Of a stretch of 64,000 bases of DNA, positions 29,387 through 39,419 are shown in pieces. Location: the NCBI RefSeq assembly GCF_003026815.1, contig NZ_PYOG01000001.1, positions 558,001 through 622,000 of the forward strand. Reading direction: 5' to 3'. Made by a program: the position numbers and the translations under genes. This stretch comes from Photobacterium damselae (GTDB lineage Bacteria > Pseudomonadota > Gammaproteobacteria > Enterobacterales > Vibrionaceae). How positions within the stretch are numbered: position 1 is the stretch's first letter; every line of letters begins with the position of its first letter. Under the pieces are notes generated by a model that worked only from the letters and a program-made list of their open reading frames with translations, was not told the origin of the DNA and searched no databases.

Positions 29387-31642
29387 CTATAAAGAACGGT
29401 ATTTTTCTCTTAATCTCTGACGTACTAGCTCAGCAATGGTATTAAAGACAAATGTGGCGACAAACAAGACAAATGCCGCTAAAAACAGCACGCGATAATG
29501 AGAACTCCCCACTTCCGATTCTGGCATCTCAATCGCAATAGTCGCGGCTAATGTTCGCATCCCTTGCAAAATATTCCAGTCCATCACAGGCGTGTTCCCG
29601 GTCGCCATTAAGACTATCATGGTCTCTCCCACCGCACGTCCTAATCCCATCATAACCGCAGAGAAAATACCTGGGCTGGCAGTTAAAAGAACCACTTTGG
29701 TTAAGGTCTGCCAATGGGTTGCACCAAGAGCAAGAGAACCATTAGTTAAATGTTTAGGGACAGAAAAAATCGCATCTTCAGCAATAGAAAATATGGTCGG
29801 AATAACCGCAAAGCCCATCGCAATACCCACGACAAGTGCATTGCGCTGATCATAACCAATCCCTAATTCATTGGTGACATAACTTCTGACATCACCGTGA
29901 AACAGCCACTGCTCAATCCAAGGACTTATTGCAAAACAGCCATAAGTAAGCAGAGCAATAACCGGCATCAATAAAGCAATGTGCATCCCATTAGGAATTT
30001 TATGACGCCAACGTCCAGGTAAAATAGACCACAATAGCCCAACCAATAACATGGTAAGAGGAAACAAAACCAAGATCATTACAATGCCTGGTAGATGTTT
30101 TTCCACGATCGGAGCCAGCCAAATACCAGCAAGAAAACCCAGGATAACCGTTGGTAATGCTTCCATCAGTTCAATGGTTGGTTTTACAACACGACGCATC
30201 TTACTGGACATAAAATACGCGGTATAAATTGCCCCACCCAATGCTAAAGGTATAGCAAAAAATAGCGCATAAATTGCCGCTTTAAAGGTACCAAAAACGA
30301 TTGGTACTAAGCTGAGTTTTGGCTCAAATTCATTACTAGCTGAGGTCGACTGCCAGACATAATCGGGCTCACTGTACCCCTCATACCACACTTTTTGCCA
30401 TAATGACGATAAGCCAATCTCTGGATGTAAATTATCAACACTATAACTTTTCCACTGTTCGCCATTTAGTGTTAAGAGCAAATTGGCTCGGGGAGAAATA
30501 GCGACAAAATCGGGTAAGGACGTAAACAGTTTTTGCTGATAAATAATGTTATGTTCAGAGGTAAAATATGCTGAGACAGTCCCATCTTGCTGAATGGCGT
30601 AAAATCCCTTACGAAAATACTCAGGGATCAACTTATAAATTGGGCTGGCAGAAAATTCAAACTCTCGGGCATAAACAAGAGTGCGCTTGCCATCTTTCAC
30701 CACTTCAAACCACTGATTAACGGTATTATCACTGTTTACCAATAGCAATGATTGTGCACCAGAAAGTAAGTACATACCAACCGGGATAGTCTTATCATCA
30801 GAAACACTGAGCACTTGACGAATCATGGCCTGCTGCTTAGTTAGCTTAACGACATAGAGTTCTTTACCACTAAGGGCATATAAGGTCTTGCCATCAGGCG
30901 TCACATCAAAATCAGTTACATTGGCAGGCAATCCAATAATTGGGTAACGATTATACTGCCATTGATGTTGACTGCTATCGAGCCCATGAGTCCAAAAAAC
31001 CATGGCATAAAACTGGCCCGACTGAGTCTTACCCACTAAGGCAGCATCACCTTCTCGTCCTGAAATCGCCAATTTCACCAAAGGATCGTCCACTGGCGCT
31101 AACTGTAGTGCTTGCTTGCCAGCCGGATAGAGTAACTCTGGTACAACGGTTTTATGACCATCAGCAAAATGCGTGACAAAATCCGGTTTGACCACCATAG
31201 CTTGCCCTTGTTCATTGCCGTATACAAACAACTGATCCCGCGGCAAGCTTGCAGCAAAGGCTGTTGGGTTAGTGATGACTGACTTTGTTGTTACTAAATG
31301 GCTTTGTTGAGAAGCTGCGCGATCTTGCTCGGTTAGCGTTTTTTCAGCCTGAAATAAACGAACAAAATCGACCGTTCCTTCAAATGAAAATCGATACGCT
31401 AATTGATTATTATCATCCGTACCAAGAGCTGAGGTTTGCCCTTGTAGTGGCAGAGAAAATTGCTGTGAAGGTTTAACGGTGACCGAAGAAAAAATAGGGC
31501 CAATAACATAGAGCAAATAAAAGAAGATCAAAACCAAAGTAATAAGTACAGAAATACCGCCTGCAGTTACCCCTACTCGCGCCCAAGAATCTTTAATTCG
31601 GCGAAGTCGGTCACTGGCAAATAAAGAATCGGCATTAGCCAT
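29387..31642 (-). CDS. pstC: Phosphate ABC transporter permease PstC (long form)
   Basis: First gene of the pst operon, 751 residues, with an extended periplasmic domain. A TM segment lies at about 30-52, then about 380 residues outside the membrane with beta-propeller-like repetitive character (FDVTPDGKTLYALSGKELYV, FVAISPRANLLLTLNGEQWK), then a permease domain with several TM segments and the motif [20 protein letters not shown]. The extra domain may sense or capture phosphate; this is inference. No pstS gene belongs to this operon. A Pho box lies 45 bases upstream. Confidence 0.93.
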   Translation of the reverse strand: MANADSLFASDRLRRIKDSWARVGVTAGGISVLITLVLIFFYLLYVIGPIFSSVTVKPSQQFSLPLQGQTSALGTDDNNQLAYRFSFEGTVDFVRLFQAEKTLTEQDRAASQQSHLVTTKSVITNPTAFAASLPRDQLFVYGNEQGQAMVVKPDFVTHFADGHKTVVPELLYPAGKQALQLAPVDDPLVKLAISGREGDAALVGKTQSGQFYAMVFWTHGLDSSQHQWQYNRYPIIGLPANVTDFDVTPDGKTLYALSGKELYVVKLTKQQAMIRQVLSVSDDKTIPVGMYLLSGAQSLLLVNSDNTVNQWFEVVKDGKRTLVYAREFEFSASPIYKLIPEYFRKGFYAIQQDGTVSAYFTSEHNIIYQQKLFTSLPDFVAISPRANLLLTLNGEQWKSYSVDNLHPEIGLSSLWQKVWYEGYSEPDYVWQSTSASNEFEPKLSLVPIVFGTFKAAIYALFFAIPLALGGAIYTAYFMSSKMRRVVKPTIELMEALPTVILGFLAGIWLAPIVEKHLPGIVMILVLFPLTMLLVGLLWSILPGRWRHKIPNGMHIALLMPVIALLTYGCFAISPWIEQWLFHGDVRSYVTNELGIGYDQRNALVVGIAMGFAVIPTIFSIAEDAIFSVPKHLTNGSLALGATHWQTLTKVVLLTASPGIFSAVMMGLGRAVGETMIVLMATGNTPVMDWNILQGMRTLAATIAIEMPESEVGSSHYRVLFLAAFVLFVATFVFNTIAELVRQRLREKYRSL

Positions 31643-31670
31643 TATTACCTCGAATCGATTTATACGGTTA

Positions 31671-31707
31671 GCAATAGTAGAACGGTATTATGACACTTTT
31701 GTGACAA
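31671..31707 (-). promoter_or_regulatory. Pho box and promoter of pstC-pstA-pstB-phoU
   Basis: The minus strand of 31687-31707 reads as two 7-base PhoB repeats, TTGTCAC and GTGTCAT-like, separated by AAAA. A TATTGC -10 element (31671-31676) lies 10 bases downstream, the usual PhoB-activated promoter spacing. Confidence 0.75.
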
Positions 31708-31825
31708 GTTTATTCCACTGCCATCATTTCGTTTTACCCTGTTTTTTAATTCGAACTATGCTTATTCAATAGCCCATCAATACACTTAATTTCACACTCG
31801 TTAATTCATTGACAAGGAATGTATT

Positions 31826-32347
31826 ATGACCCAATTACTCGTGACCATTATCGGCCAAGATCGTACCGGCTTAGTCGAGCGTTTATCCGATACCGTTTAC
31901 CAAAACCATGGCAACTGGCTACAAAGCTCACTAAGCCAACTGTCCGGACAATTTGCGGGGATTATTCAACTTGAAATAGAACCCCACCACATAATGCAAC
32001 TTAGCCAAGCATTATCGCAAATAGATGAACTCCAGATCCATATTGTTGAAGCCCAAAGCCAAAAAACTGTTAGCTTTGACAACTATTTACTTCAGGTTAC
32101 AGGTAATGACCGTCCCGGCATTATTAAAGAAGTGACAGCACATCTAACCCAATTAGGCATTAATATCATTAAACTGACCTCTCAAACCCAAAGCGCGCCC
32201 AACTGGGGCTATCCCATTTTCTCCGCTAATTTTGAGCTAGAGTTGCCAAACGCCTTAACAATAGGTGATGTACAAGCACACCTTGAACAACTTTCTGATG
32301 ATCTCACCATGGATTTGTTAACGGCAGATGAAATAGCAACTGTTTAA
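31826..32347 (+). CDS. GcvR-like double ACT-domain protein
   Basis: A 173-residue cytosolic protein with two ACT domains, about residues 3-75 (LLVTIIGQDRTGLVERLSDT) and 87-165 (YLLQVTGNDRPGIIKEVTAH). It resembles the glycine cleavage regulator GcvR and related ACT proteins. ACT domains bind amino acids and usually modulate a partner. It lies between the pst operon (divergent) and ppk, 74 bases before ppk, so it could be co-transcribed with ppk-ppx. A link to phosphate is only positional. TTGACAAGGAATGT precedes the start. Confidence 0.85.
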   Translation: MTQLLVTIIGQDRTGLVERLSDTVYQNHGNWLQSSLSQLSGQFAGIIQLEIEPHHIMQLSQALSQIDELQIHIVEAQSQKTVSFDNYLLQVTGNDRPGIIKEVTAHLTQLGINIIKLTSQTQSAPNWGYPIFSANFELELPNALTIGDVQAHLEQLSDDLTMDLLTADEIATV

Positions 32348-32368
32348 TTCGATTATAAATACCTTTTT

Positions 32369-32395
32369 GTTTCTATTTTTTCTATGATAGAAACA
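32369..32395. repeat. 9-bp inverted repeat just upstream of ppk
   Basis: TGTTTCTAT and ATAGAAACA are exact inverted copies with 9 bases between, ending 26 bases before the preferred ppk start. It could be an operator or an mRNA hairpin over the translation initiation region. Confidence 0.6.
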
Positions 32396-32421
32396 TTCAA
32401 TTGTCGAATAATACTCACTAT

Positions 32422-34479
32422 ATGGATATGCGTTTTATTAACAAAGAACTCAGTTGGCTAAGCTTTAATCATCGCGTTTTACAAGAGGCTGAAGATAGTA
32501 GCGTGCCTCTTATTGAACGAGCGCGTTTTCTAGGGATTTATGCCAATAACTTAGATGAGTTTTACAAAGTTCGCATTGCTGAAATTAAACGTCATATCCT
32601 TATCGAATCAGAACGAAATAAAGGTGATAATGCTCAACTGCTTTTGGCTCGACTGCAACAGAAAATAGACCAACAAAATGAACGCTTTACTGCGGCTTAT
32701 GATCACATTATTCACGCACTACAAAAGCAACATATTCATCTCAATGGTATCGAGTCCTTAGCGGGTTACCAGCGAGCATGGCTCCAGCAATATTTTAGCC
32801 AGAATATATTGCCTCATCTCACACCTCAGTTGCTTAGCGTCCATAGTCAGTTTCATAATCATGGTAGTTATTTGGCTGTGATTATCGAGCAAGAAGATAA
32901 ACACATTTATGCCCTGGTTGATATCCCAACTCAACTTGATGTTTTTATTAAAATACCGACTCACCACGCAACCCATCACCATCTGATTTTTTTAGATGAG
33001 GTAATTCGATTTTATCTGACAAAACTGTTTCAACCGCTATTTTCCTATCGTCAGCTTCACTGTTACGCCATTACAATTACCCGCGATAGCCAATTAGATT
33101 GGAGCTTAGATGAAGAGCAATCAGTGTTAGACAAACTCTCGCTAAGTTTAACCCAACGATTATCCGCACCAACGGTTCGTTTAGTCTATCAAGACAATAT
33201 GCCAGACGCTCTGTTACAGTATTTATGTCAACTGCTCAATATTGATGATCCTTTAAGCCTTCAACCGACGGGTAATTTTCATAACGATAAATGGCTGATG
33301 CAGTTTCCATCTATTGGCAATGATCATCTTGTTCATCCTAAACTGCCACCATTAATAAGCACTCAGCTAGCTAAAAATCCCAATCCATTTTTAGCGATAT
33401 CGGCTCACGATGTCTTACTTTATTATCCTTATCACGATTTTCTGCCACTGACCGAGTTAATCCGTTTAGCGGCCTTTGATCCCTTAGTTCATAGCATCAA
33501 AATCAATATTTACCGTTTAGCCTCACAATCTCGTATTGTTCGCTCTCTGATTCAAGCAGCCAAAAACGGCAAACAAGTTACGGTTATCGTGGAGTTACAA
33601 GCTCGATTTGATGAAGAAGCCAATTTATCTTGGGCCAAACAATTACAACAAGCAGGGGTTCACGTTTTATTTGGGGTTCCGGGATTAAAAATACACTCAA
33701 AACTGTGCTTAATTACACGCTCAGAACATGGGAAATGGGCTCGTTATGCTCATATTGGGACCGGAAATTTTAACGAAGACAGTGCTCAGGTTTACACTGA
33801 TTTTTCTCTATTAACAGCAGATAAAAAGTTAACAAAAGAAGTTCGAGATGTCTTTCGCTATATTGCTAATCCTTACTATGATTGTCAGTTTGAACATCTG
33901 CTTGTCTCCCCACGAAATATGCGACAAAAGCTCTATCATCTGATCAAACAAGAGCGAAAAGCCGTTAAGCAAGGACATATCGGAAAAATTGTATTAAAGC
34001 TGAATAACCTAACTGATGAAGGCTTAATCGAAAAGCTGTATCAAGCCAGCCAAGATGGGGTGGAGATTACCTTGATTATTCGAGGTATGTGCAGCTTACA
34101 AACCGAAGATGATAGTTTGAGTAAAAATATTCGCGTTATCAGTATTGTTGATCGCTTTCTCGAACATTCTCGAGTGATGATTTTTCACAATCAAGGACAA
34201 CCTGATGTGTATATCTCATCGGCAGACTGGATGACTCGAAATGTAGATCGTCGAATCGAAGTCGGATGTCCTATTTATGATCCGCAACTTAAACAAACTA
34301 TTATTGATATAATGGCACTGCATCTGCAAGATTCCGTAAAAGCACGAGTTATCGATGCAAAGCAGTCTAATCAATATCGCCAGCGAGTAACAACGGGCAA
34401 AAAAGTTCGGTCACAACTGGCAATTTACCGTTATCTAAAACGACAAGAAAAGCGTTTGGGGAGACAGCATGAACAGTGA
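32422..34479 (+). CDS. ppk1: Polyphosphate kinase 1
   Basis: Makes inorganic polyphosphate from ATP. The protein has the PPK1 N-terminal, head and two PLD-like C-terminal domains. Catalytic histidines lie in GLKIHSKLCLI and RYAHIGTGNFNED, and the active-site region includes VELQARFDEEANLSWAKQLQ. Two starts are possible: ATG at 32422 (685 aa), which places M seven residues before KELSWL much like the family, or TTG at 32401 (692 aa). Neither has a good ribosome binding site. The end overlaps ppx by 11 bases, so the two are translationally coupled. Confidence 0.95.
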   Translation: MDMRFINKELSWLSFNHRVLQEAEDSSVPLIERARFLGIYANNLDEFYKVRIAEIKRHILIESERNKGDNAQLLLARLQQKIDQQNERFTAAYDHIIHALQKQHIHLNGIESLAGYQRAWLQQYFSQNILPHLTPQLLSVHSQFHNHGSYLAVIIEQEDKHIYALVDIPTQLDVFIKIPTHHATHHHLIFLDEVIRFYLTKLFQPLFSYRQLHCYAITITRDSQLDWSLDEEQSVLDKLSLSLTQRLSAPTVRLVYQDNMPDALLQYLCQLLNIDDPLSLQPTGNFHNDKWLMQFPSIGNDHLVHPKLPPLISTQLAKNPNPFLAISAHDVLLYYPYHDFLPLTELIRLAAFDPLVHSIKINIYRLASQSRIVRSLIQAAKNGKQVTVIVELQARFDEEANLSWAKQLQQAGVHVLFGVPGLKIHSKLCLITRSEHGKWARYAHIGTGNFNEDSAQVYTDFSLLTADKKLTKEVRDVFRYIANPYYDCQFEHLLVSPRNMRQKLYHLIKQERKAVKQGHIGKIVLKLNNLTDEGLIEKLYQASQDGVEITLIIRGMCSLQTEDDSLSKNIRVISIVDRFLEHSRVMIFHNQGQPDVYISSADWMTRNVDRRIEVGCPIYDPQLKQTIIDIMALHLQDSVKARVIDAKQSNQYRQRVTTGKKVRSQLAIYRYLKRQEKRLGRQHEQ

Positions 34480-35983
34480 ATACAAAGCACCTCGCGAGAT
34501 TGCTGCCATCGATCTGGGTTCAAACAGTTTTCACATGGTTGTTGCTCGTATTATCGGTAATAGCTTACAAATTATCAGTCGACATAAACAACGGGTTCGT
34601 TTAGCTTCTGGCTTAGATAGTCATAACAACCTCAACCAAACGGTTATGCAACAAGGGCTTCAGTGCTTGGCCATGTTTGCCGAACGGTTACAAGATTTTC
34701 CTCAAGCCGATGTCAGAATCGCAGCAACCTATACTTTGCGCCAGGCTAAAAATGCCCATATTTTTCTAAAACGTGCCGAGCATTATTTACCTTATCCTAT
34801 TGAGATAATTCCAGGAACAGAAGAAGCTCGATTAATTTACCTTGGCGTGGCTCATACTCACGAATCGATGGCACAAAAGCTAGTCATTGATATTGGCGGT
34901 GGCAGTACTGAGCTGATTATTGGTGCTGGATTTACACCACAGCTTCTTTATAGCAAACATATGGGGTGCGTCAGCTATAGCCAACGTTTCTTTGCTGATG
35001 GAAAACTAAATAAACGCAACTTCCATCAAGCTCAGTTAGCTGCCAAGCAAAAACTAGAAAGTATCGCCGAACAATACAAAGCCTTAGGATGGCAATTTGC
35101 TCTGGGTTCATCAGGTACTATCAAAGCAATACGTGAAGTATTAGACGCCCAAAACCCAGCGCTCGATGAAGGTGACATTACTTTAGCGAAACTGAATCAG
35201 CTTATTGAGCAGATGATAAAGTGTAAAAAAATAACCCAATTGGATTTACCTGGATTAAGTGCTGATCGCCAACCGGTTTTCGCGGCAGGTGTTGCTATCC
35301 TCTCGGCCATTTTTCAAGAATTGAATATTGCCACACTGTCCTTTTCCAGTGGCGCATTGCGTGAAGGATTACTCTATGAAATGGAATCGCGCTTTCGCCA
35401 ACAAGATATTCGAACACGAACGGCAAAAGCCTTAGCGAAGCAATATCATGTTGATGTCCACCAGGCGACTCGAGTAAAAGAGACGGCGCTGTATTTATAT
35501 CGTCAGTTAACACCATCAGAAGATAACAACAGTGAGCTAACGTCACTACTCAATTGGGCTGCATTACTTCATGAAGTCGGGTTAAGCATTAGCTATCCGG
35601 GCTTTCATCGCCATTCTAGCTACTTATTGCGTTATTCCACCATGCCTGGCTTTAACCTTGAGCAACAAACCTTACTTGCCACGTTAGCCCGTTTTCAACG
35701 AAAAAGCCTTAAACTGACCGAGATGGCAGAGCTCTCACTGTATAGCCGCAAACAAATCTATCCAATGATCCGAGCTTTACGCCTTGCTGTGATCTTTAAT
35801 GGTCAGCGACGTGGATTACCTCATCCAACTATCCACCTCAAAGCCAACCAGCAACATTGGCATCTGACTTTGCCTTCTGAATGGCTTAAAGAAAATCAAC
35901 TGCTAGAAGCCGACTTAATACGTGAGCAAGCCTACTGGCACAAAGTTAATTGGCAGCTGAGTTATGCCCAAGACCTAACTTAA
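34469..35983 (+). CDS. ppx: Exopolyphosphatase
   Basis: Degrades polyphosphate from its ends. The 504-residue protein has an actin-like (ASKHA) fold with N-terminal [18 protein letters not shown], the phosphate loop [15 protein letters not shown] and [13 protein letters not shown], and a C-terminal HD-like helical domain ([16 protein letters not shown], here [20 protein letters not shown]). It overlaps ppk by 11 bases and its last 38 bases overlap the convergent pstS-like gene. Confidence 0.95.
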   Translation: MNSEYKAPREIAAIDLGSNSFHMVVARIIGNSLQIISRHKQRVRLASGLDSHNNLNQTVMQQGLQCLAMFAERLQDFPQADVRIAATYTLRQAKNAHIFLKRAEHYLPYPIEIIPGTEEARLIYLGVAHTHESMAQKLVIDIGGGSTELIIGAGFTPQLLYSKHMGCVSYSQRFFADGKLNKRNFHQAQLAAKQKLESIAEQYKALGWQFALGSSGTIKAIREVLDAQNPALDEGDITLAKLNQLIEQMIKCKKITQLDLPGLSADRQPVFAAGVAILSAIFQELNIATLSFSSGALREGLLYEMESRFRQQDIRTRTAKALAKQYHVDVHQATRVKETALYLYRQLTPSEDNNSELTSLLNWAALLHEVGLSISYPGFHRHSSYLLRYSTMPGFNLEQQTLLATLARFQRKSLKLTEMAELSLYSRKQIYPMIRALRLAVIFNGQRRGLPHPTIHLKANQQHWHLTLPSEWLKENQLLEADLIREQAYWHKVNWQLSYAQDLT

Positions 35984-37034
35984 TCAGGTCTTGTTCCACA
36001 ACGGATTGTGGCACCGGAACATAGCCATCTTTTTGCACTATCTGCTGGCCATCTTGTGAGAGAACAAAACGAAAGAACTCTTGCACAATAGGCGCTAATG
36101 GCTTGTTTGGTTTCTTATTGACGTAAACATACAAGTAACGAGCAAGGGGATAGTGACCTGATACTGAGTTATCAATGGTCGCTTCTACATATTCGTTGCC
36201 TTCTCGGGCGATGGGAATAGCACGAATACCCGTTGTTTTGTAACCAATCCCCGAATAACCAATTCCGTTAAGAGAGGTAGATACCGATTGTGCAACCGAT
36301 GCAGAACCTGGTTGCTCATTGACGTTACTGCGAAAATCTCCTCGACATAACGCACGTTTTTTAAAATAACCGTAAGTTCCTGATACTGAGTTTCTGCCAA
36401 ATAGCTGAATTGGGCGATGTTGCCAACTACCCGTTAGGCCCAGTTGCCCCCAACGTGTAATAGTCTCTACAGCACCACACTGATACGTTCGAGAGTAGAT
36501 CGCATCGAGCTGTTTAAAGTTTAGCCCTTTTAAAGGATTATCTTCATGTACAAACACGGCTAATGTATCAATGGCAACTCGGATTTCAGTGGGTGGGTAG
36601 CCATATTCGTGCTCAAATGCTTCAATCTCTTTGGTTTTCATCTGACGACTCATCGGCCCAAGCTGAGCTGTTGCTTCCGTTAGTGCCGTCGGTGCCGTTG
36701 ATGACCCCGCCGTTTGAATTTGAATATGAACATTCGGATAGCGGCGCTTAAACTCTTCAGCCCAATAGGTCATTAGATTTGCCAAAGTATCTGAGCCCGA
36801 CGATGATAAATTGCCCGAAATACCACTGACTCGATGATAGTGAGGTAACAGTAACGTCAAAGCTTCATTAGTCGTGCTTGGTTGGTTAGCCGTTCGATTC
36901 TCACTGCTATAACTGCCTAATTGAGCGCTTTGAACATCAAGCGGAGAAGTCGTCAAATTTTGGGTAAAAGCTGCCGAGCAATACCCCAAGATACCGATTG
37001 CCACTATTTGACTGAACCGCCATCCCCTTTTCAT
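35946..37034 (-). CDS. PstS-like phosphate-binding periplasmic protein
   Basis: A periplasmic substrate-binding protein of the PstS family, 362 residues. A signal peptide covers about residues 1-24. A variable low-complexity stretch of about 40 residues follows, then [20 protein letters not shown] and [20 protein letters not shown], the phosphate-contact serine-rich blocks, and [17 protein letters not shown]. The gene overlaps the phoR stop by one base (TAATG), so it is translated after phoR in the phoB-phoR operon. Its 3' end overlaps ppx by 38 bases. It may serve the pst operon, which lacks its own binding protein. Confidence 0.9.
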   Translation of the reverse strand: MKRGWRFSQIVAIGILGYCSAAFTQNLTTSPLDVQSAQLGSYSSENRTANQPSTTNEALTLLLPHYHRVSGISGNLSSSGSDTLANLMTYWAEEFKRRYPNVHIQIQTAGSSTAPTALTEATAQLGPMSRQMKTKEIEAFEHEYGYPPTEIRVAIDTLAVFVHEDNPLKGLNFKQLDAIYSRTYQCGAVETITRWGQLGLTGSWQHRPIQLFGRNSVSGTYGYFKKRALCRGDFRSNVNEQPGSASVAQSVSTSLNGIGYSGIGYKTTGIRAIPIAREGNEYVEATIDNSVSGHYPLARYLYVYVNKKPNKPLAPIVQEFFRFVLSQDGQQIVQKDGYVPVPQSVVEQDLIKLGLGHNSAAN

Positions 37035-38344
37035 TACGCAACCTCAGCTTGTGCGACTAAACGGTTTGGCAGCACAAAAGAGAACGTACTCCCTACGCCA
37101 ACTTCACTTGCAATATCTAAGTGAGTATCGTGGTGACTTAAGGCGTGTTTAACAATGGCTAAGCCCAGTCCACTTCCCCCTGTTTCACGAGATCGCGCTT
37201 TATCAACACGATAGAAACGCTCAGTTAAACGATGAATATGCTGTGGGGCGATCCCTTCACCACTGTCAGTCACTTCTAATTTAGCGCCAGTTTTTGTGTT
37301 ATACCAACGCACCGTAATAGCGGCATTTTCAGGAGTATGTTTTACCGCATTGTACACAAGGTTCGAAATTGCACTGCGCAACTGATCTTCATCGCCATGG
37401 ACTTTCAAAGATCGGTCAATCTCAAAATGAATCTGTTGATTTTTATCGCCACTAAGTGATTGCGCTTCTTTCTCTAATAGATCCAGCATCTTTGGCACAT
37501 CAACCACTTCTTCCAAATCAATCGTTGGTGCCGCTTCAATTTTAGATAGAGTAAGCAGTTGCTCCACTAATGCATTCATCCGTGATAACTGCTCGGTCAT
37601 GACACCATGAGCTCGTGTCCACATCGGCCCAACTAACATATCAGGATCGCTCGACATCTCTAGATATCCTTGCAGAACCGTCATCGGAGTACGCAATTCA
37701 TGAGAAACATTGGCAAAGAAGTTACGACGCATGCCTTCAAGTTGTTTGAGTTGAGAAACGTCACGAACCACCATCAAATATTCGCCTTCCGTATAGCGTA
37801 CAATACGCAGTTCCAACGTACGGTCGTAGTTCATTGGGGATGTGATTTCAATAGGATGTTCAAACTGCTGATGGGCCAAATAACGGCCAAAGTCGGGGCT
37901 GCGTAGCAAATTGTTGATCGGTTGACCTGCATCATCGGGCCAACGAAAACCTAATAAGTTTTGCGCTAATTTGTTACACCAAACGATATTACCTTCACTG
38001 CGAAACACTACAACCGCATCGGGTAGAGATTCGGCACCATTACGGAAACGGCGAATCAATGTGGCTAACTCACGACGACGACGACGATTACGCTGCTGCA
38101 AACGATAGATACCATTAAACAGTGGTTCCCAACTGCCAGTACTGGTTGGTGGGGTTAGGCTACGCTCATTCCACAACCAATTAGACATTTTTAATTGATT
38201 ATGAAAGTGCCAAATAAGTTGAATCCAAGTGGCAATCAGTAAAAACCACGGTAAATAACCAAAGATCATACCCAGTACAATCCATGGCAAATAAAACAGA
38301 ACCAGTTCCCACACCAGTTTTTTCCATGACAGTCTTTCGACCAT
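37034..38344 (-). CDS. phoR: Phosphate regulon sensor kinase PhoR
   Basis: A membrane histidine kinase of 436 residues. Two N-terminal TM segments lie within about residues 8-50, a PAS domain around 95-190, the HisKA box [19 protein letters not shown] near 205-225, and a HATPase domain with [11 protein letters not shown] and [14 protein letters not shown]. It phosphorylates PhoB in phosphate limitation. The start at 38344 has GGGAG 6 bases upstream. It lies 116 bases after phoB, a gap with two strong stem-loops. Confidence 0.96.
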   Translation of the reverse strand: MVERLSWKKLVWELVLFYLPWIVLGMIFGYLPWFLLIATWIQLIWHFHNQLKMSNWLWNERSLTPPTSTGSWEPLFNGIYRLQQRNRRRRRELATLIRRFRNGAESLPDAVVVFRSEGNIVWCNKLAQNLLGFRWPDDAGQPINNLLRSPDFGRYLAHQQFEHPIEITSPMNYDRTLELRIVRYTEGEYLMVVRDVSQLKQLEGMRRNFFANVSHELRTPMTVLQGYLEMSSDPDMLVGPMWTRAHGVMTEQLSRMNALVEQLLTLSKIEAAPTIDLEEVVDVPKMLDLLEKEAQSLSGDKNQQIHFEIDRSLKVHGDEDQLRSAISNLVYNAVKHTPENAAITVRWYNTKTGAKLEVTDSGEGIAPQHIHRLTERFYRVDKARSRETGGSGLGLAIVKHALSHHDTHLDIASEVGVGSTFSFVLPNRLVAQAEVA

Positions 38345-38355
38345 GTTCCACTCCC

Positions 38356-38434
38356 GTAACAACGTTCTGCTTCGTTGCTACTTTTATACCACTTTTTTGA
38401 TACAGCAAAGCTGCAAACCTGAGCTTGCAGCTTT
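38356..38434. repeat. Two stem-loops in the phoB-phoR gap
   Basis: AAAGCTGCAA/TTGCAGCTTT (38407-38416 and 38425-38434) is a perfect 10-bp stem. GTAACAACG/CGTTGCTAC (38356-38364 and 38373-38381) is a 9-bp stem with one wobble whose base touches the phoR ribosome binding site. Confidence 0.65.
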
Positions 38435-38460
38435 ATGTCGTTCGTTCTTTAATGATTGCA

Positions 38461-39150
38461 TTAAGTGCGAGTTGAAAAACGATAACCTGCGCCACGAACC
38501 GTCTGAATTAATTTTTCATGACCACTGGCTTCAAGGGCTTTGCGTAAACGTCGAATATGAACATCAACAGTGCGATCTTCAACATAAACGTTAGTTCCCC
38601 AAATGTTATTGAGTAACTGCTCTCGACTGTAAACACGCTCTTGATGCGTCATAAAGAAATGCAGCATCTTAAACTCAGTAGGCCCCATATCTAACGGTTC
38701 ATCATTGGATGTCACACGATGAGAAACAGGATCTAATTTCAAGCCTTGCACATCAATAGTATCGTCTAATGCGGTAGGCGATACTCGACGCATCACCGCT
38801 TTTAAACGAGCCATTAATTCTTTAGGAGAAAAAGGTTTTGTAATGTAATCATCAGCCCCAACTTCAAGGCCACGAACTTTATCTTCTTCTTCCCCACGAG
38901 CGGTCAACATAACAACCGGGATCTGACGAGTTAACTCATCACGTTTAAGATGTTTAATTAGATTAATGCCCGAGCCACCAGGTAACATCCAATCCATTAG
39001 AATTAGCTCCGGATAAGGTTCGCATATTTTTTCTAGAGCACTGTCGTAATCTTCAGCTTCAATCGGTTGATAGCCTTTTTGCTCTAGCACAAAACACAAC
39101 ATCTCACGAATCGGTGCTTCGTCTTCTACTACAAGAATCCGTCTTACCAT
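38461..39150 (-). CDS. phoB: Phosphate regulon response regulator PhoB
   Basis: An OmpR-family response regulator of 229 residues. The receiver domain (1-120) has acidic pocket VVEDE, the phosphorylated Asp in [13 protein letters not shown] and the Lys in [12 protein letters not shown]. The winged-helix domain (about 130-229) ends with [19 protein letters not shown]. It binds Pho boxes, two of which are in this window, including its own promoter. The start is ATG at 39150. A TTG two codons earlier is less likely. Confidence 0.97.
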   Translation of the reverse strand: MVRRILVVEDEAPIREMLCFVLEQKGYQPIEAEDYDSALEKICEPYPELILMDWMLPGGSGINLIKHLKRDELTRQIPVVMLTARGEEEDKVRGLEVGADDYITKPFSPKELMARLKAVMRRVSPTALDDTIDVQGLKLDPVSHRVTSNDEPLDMGPTEFKMLHFFMTHQERVYSREQLLNNIWGTNVYVEDRTVDVHIRRLRKALEASGHEKLIQTVRGAGYRFSTRT

Positions 39151-39190
39151 AATCAAATTTACCTAGTCGTTTCTGTCTCTGTCGAGCGTC

Positions 39191-39224
39191 ATTATGTGGG
39201 GTAATTATGACACTTTTGTGACTA
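39191..39224 (-). promoter_or_regulatory. Pho box and promoter of phoB
   Basis: The plus-strand sequence ATTATGACACTTTTGTGAC (39204-39222) is identical over 19 bases to the pstC Pho box (31687-31705). On the minus strand a CATAAT -10 candidate lies at 39191-39196. It implies positive autoregulation. Confidence 0.75.
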
Positions 39225-39312
39225 AGTGCGATAAAAAACTCACTGTTCACTAGCTATCTTATTGCCTATTACGATAAATATATTGACTCGATCACCTTTC
39301 ATTGGCGAATCA

Positions 39313-39354
39313 ATAAAGAAAACGGGCTAGTGACAAAATAATTCACTAACCCGC
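39313..39354 (-). terminator. sbcC terminator
   Basis: CGGGTTAGTGA and TCACTAGCCCG (minus strand) form an 11-bp stem with one G-U, followed by TTTTC. It lies about 65 bases past the sbcC stop. Confidence 0.8.
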
Positions 39355-39419
39355 TGTAATTTATGAACCACATTTACCATAACTACATGATAAAACGTAT
39401 GTGATAAAGATCCCTTTCA

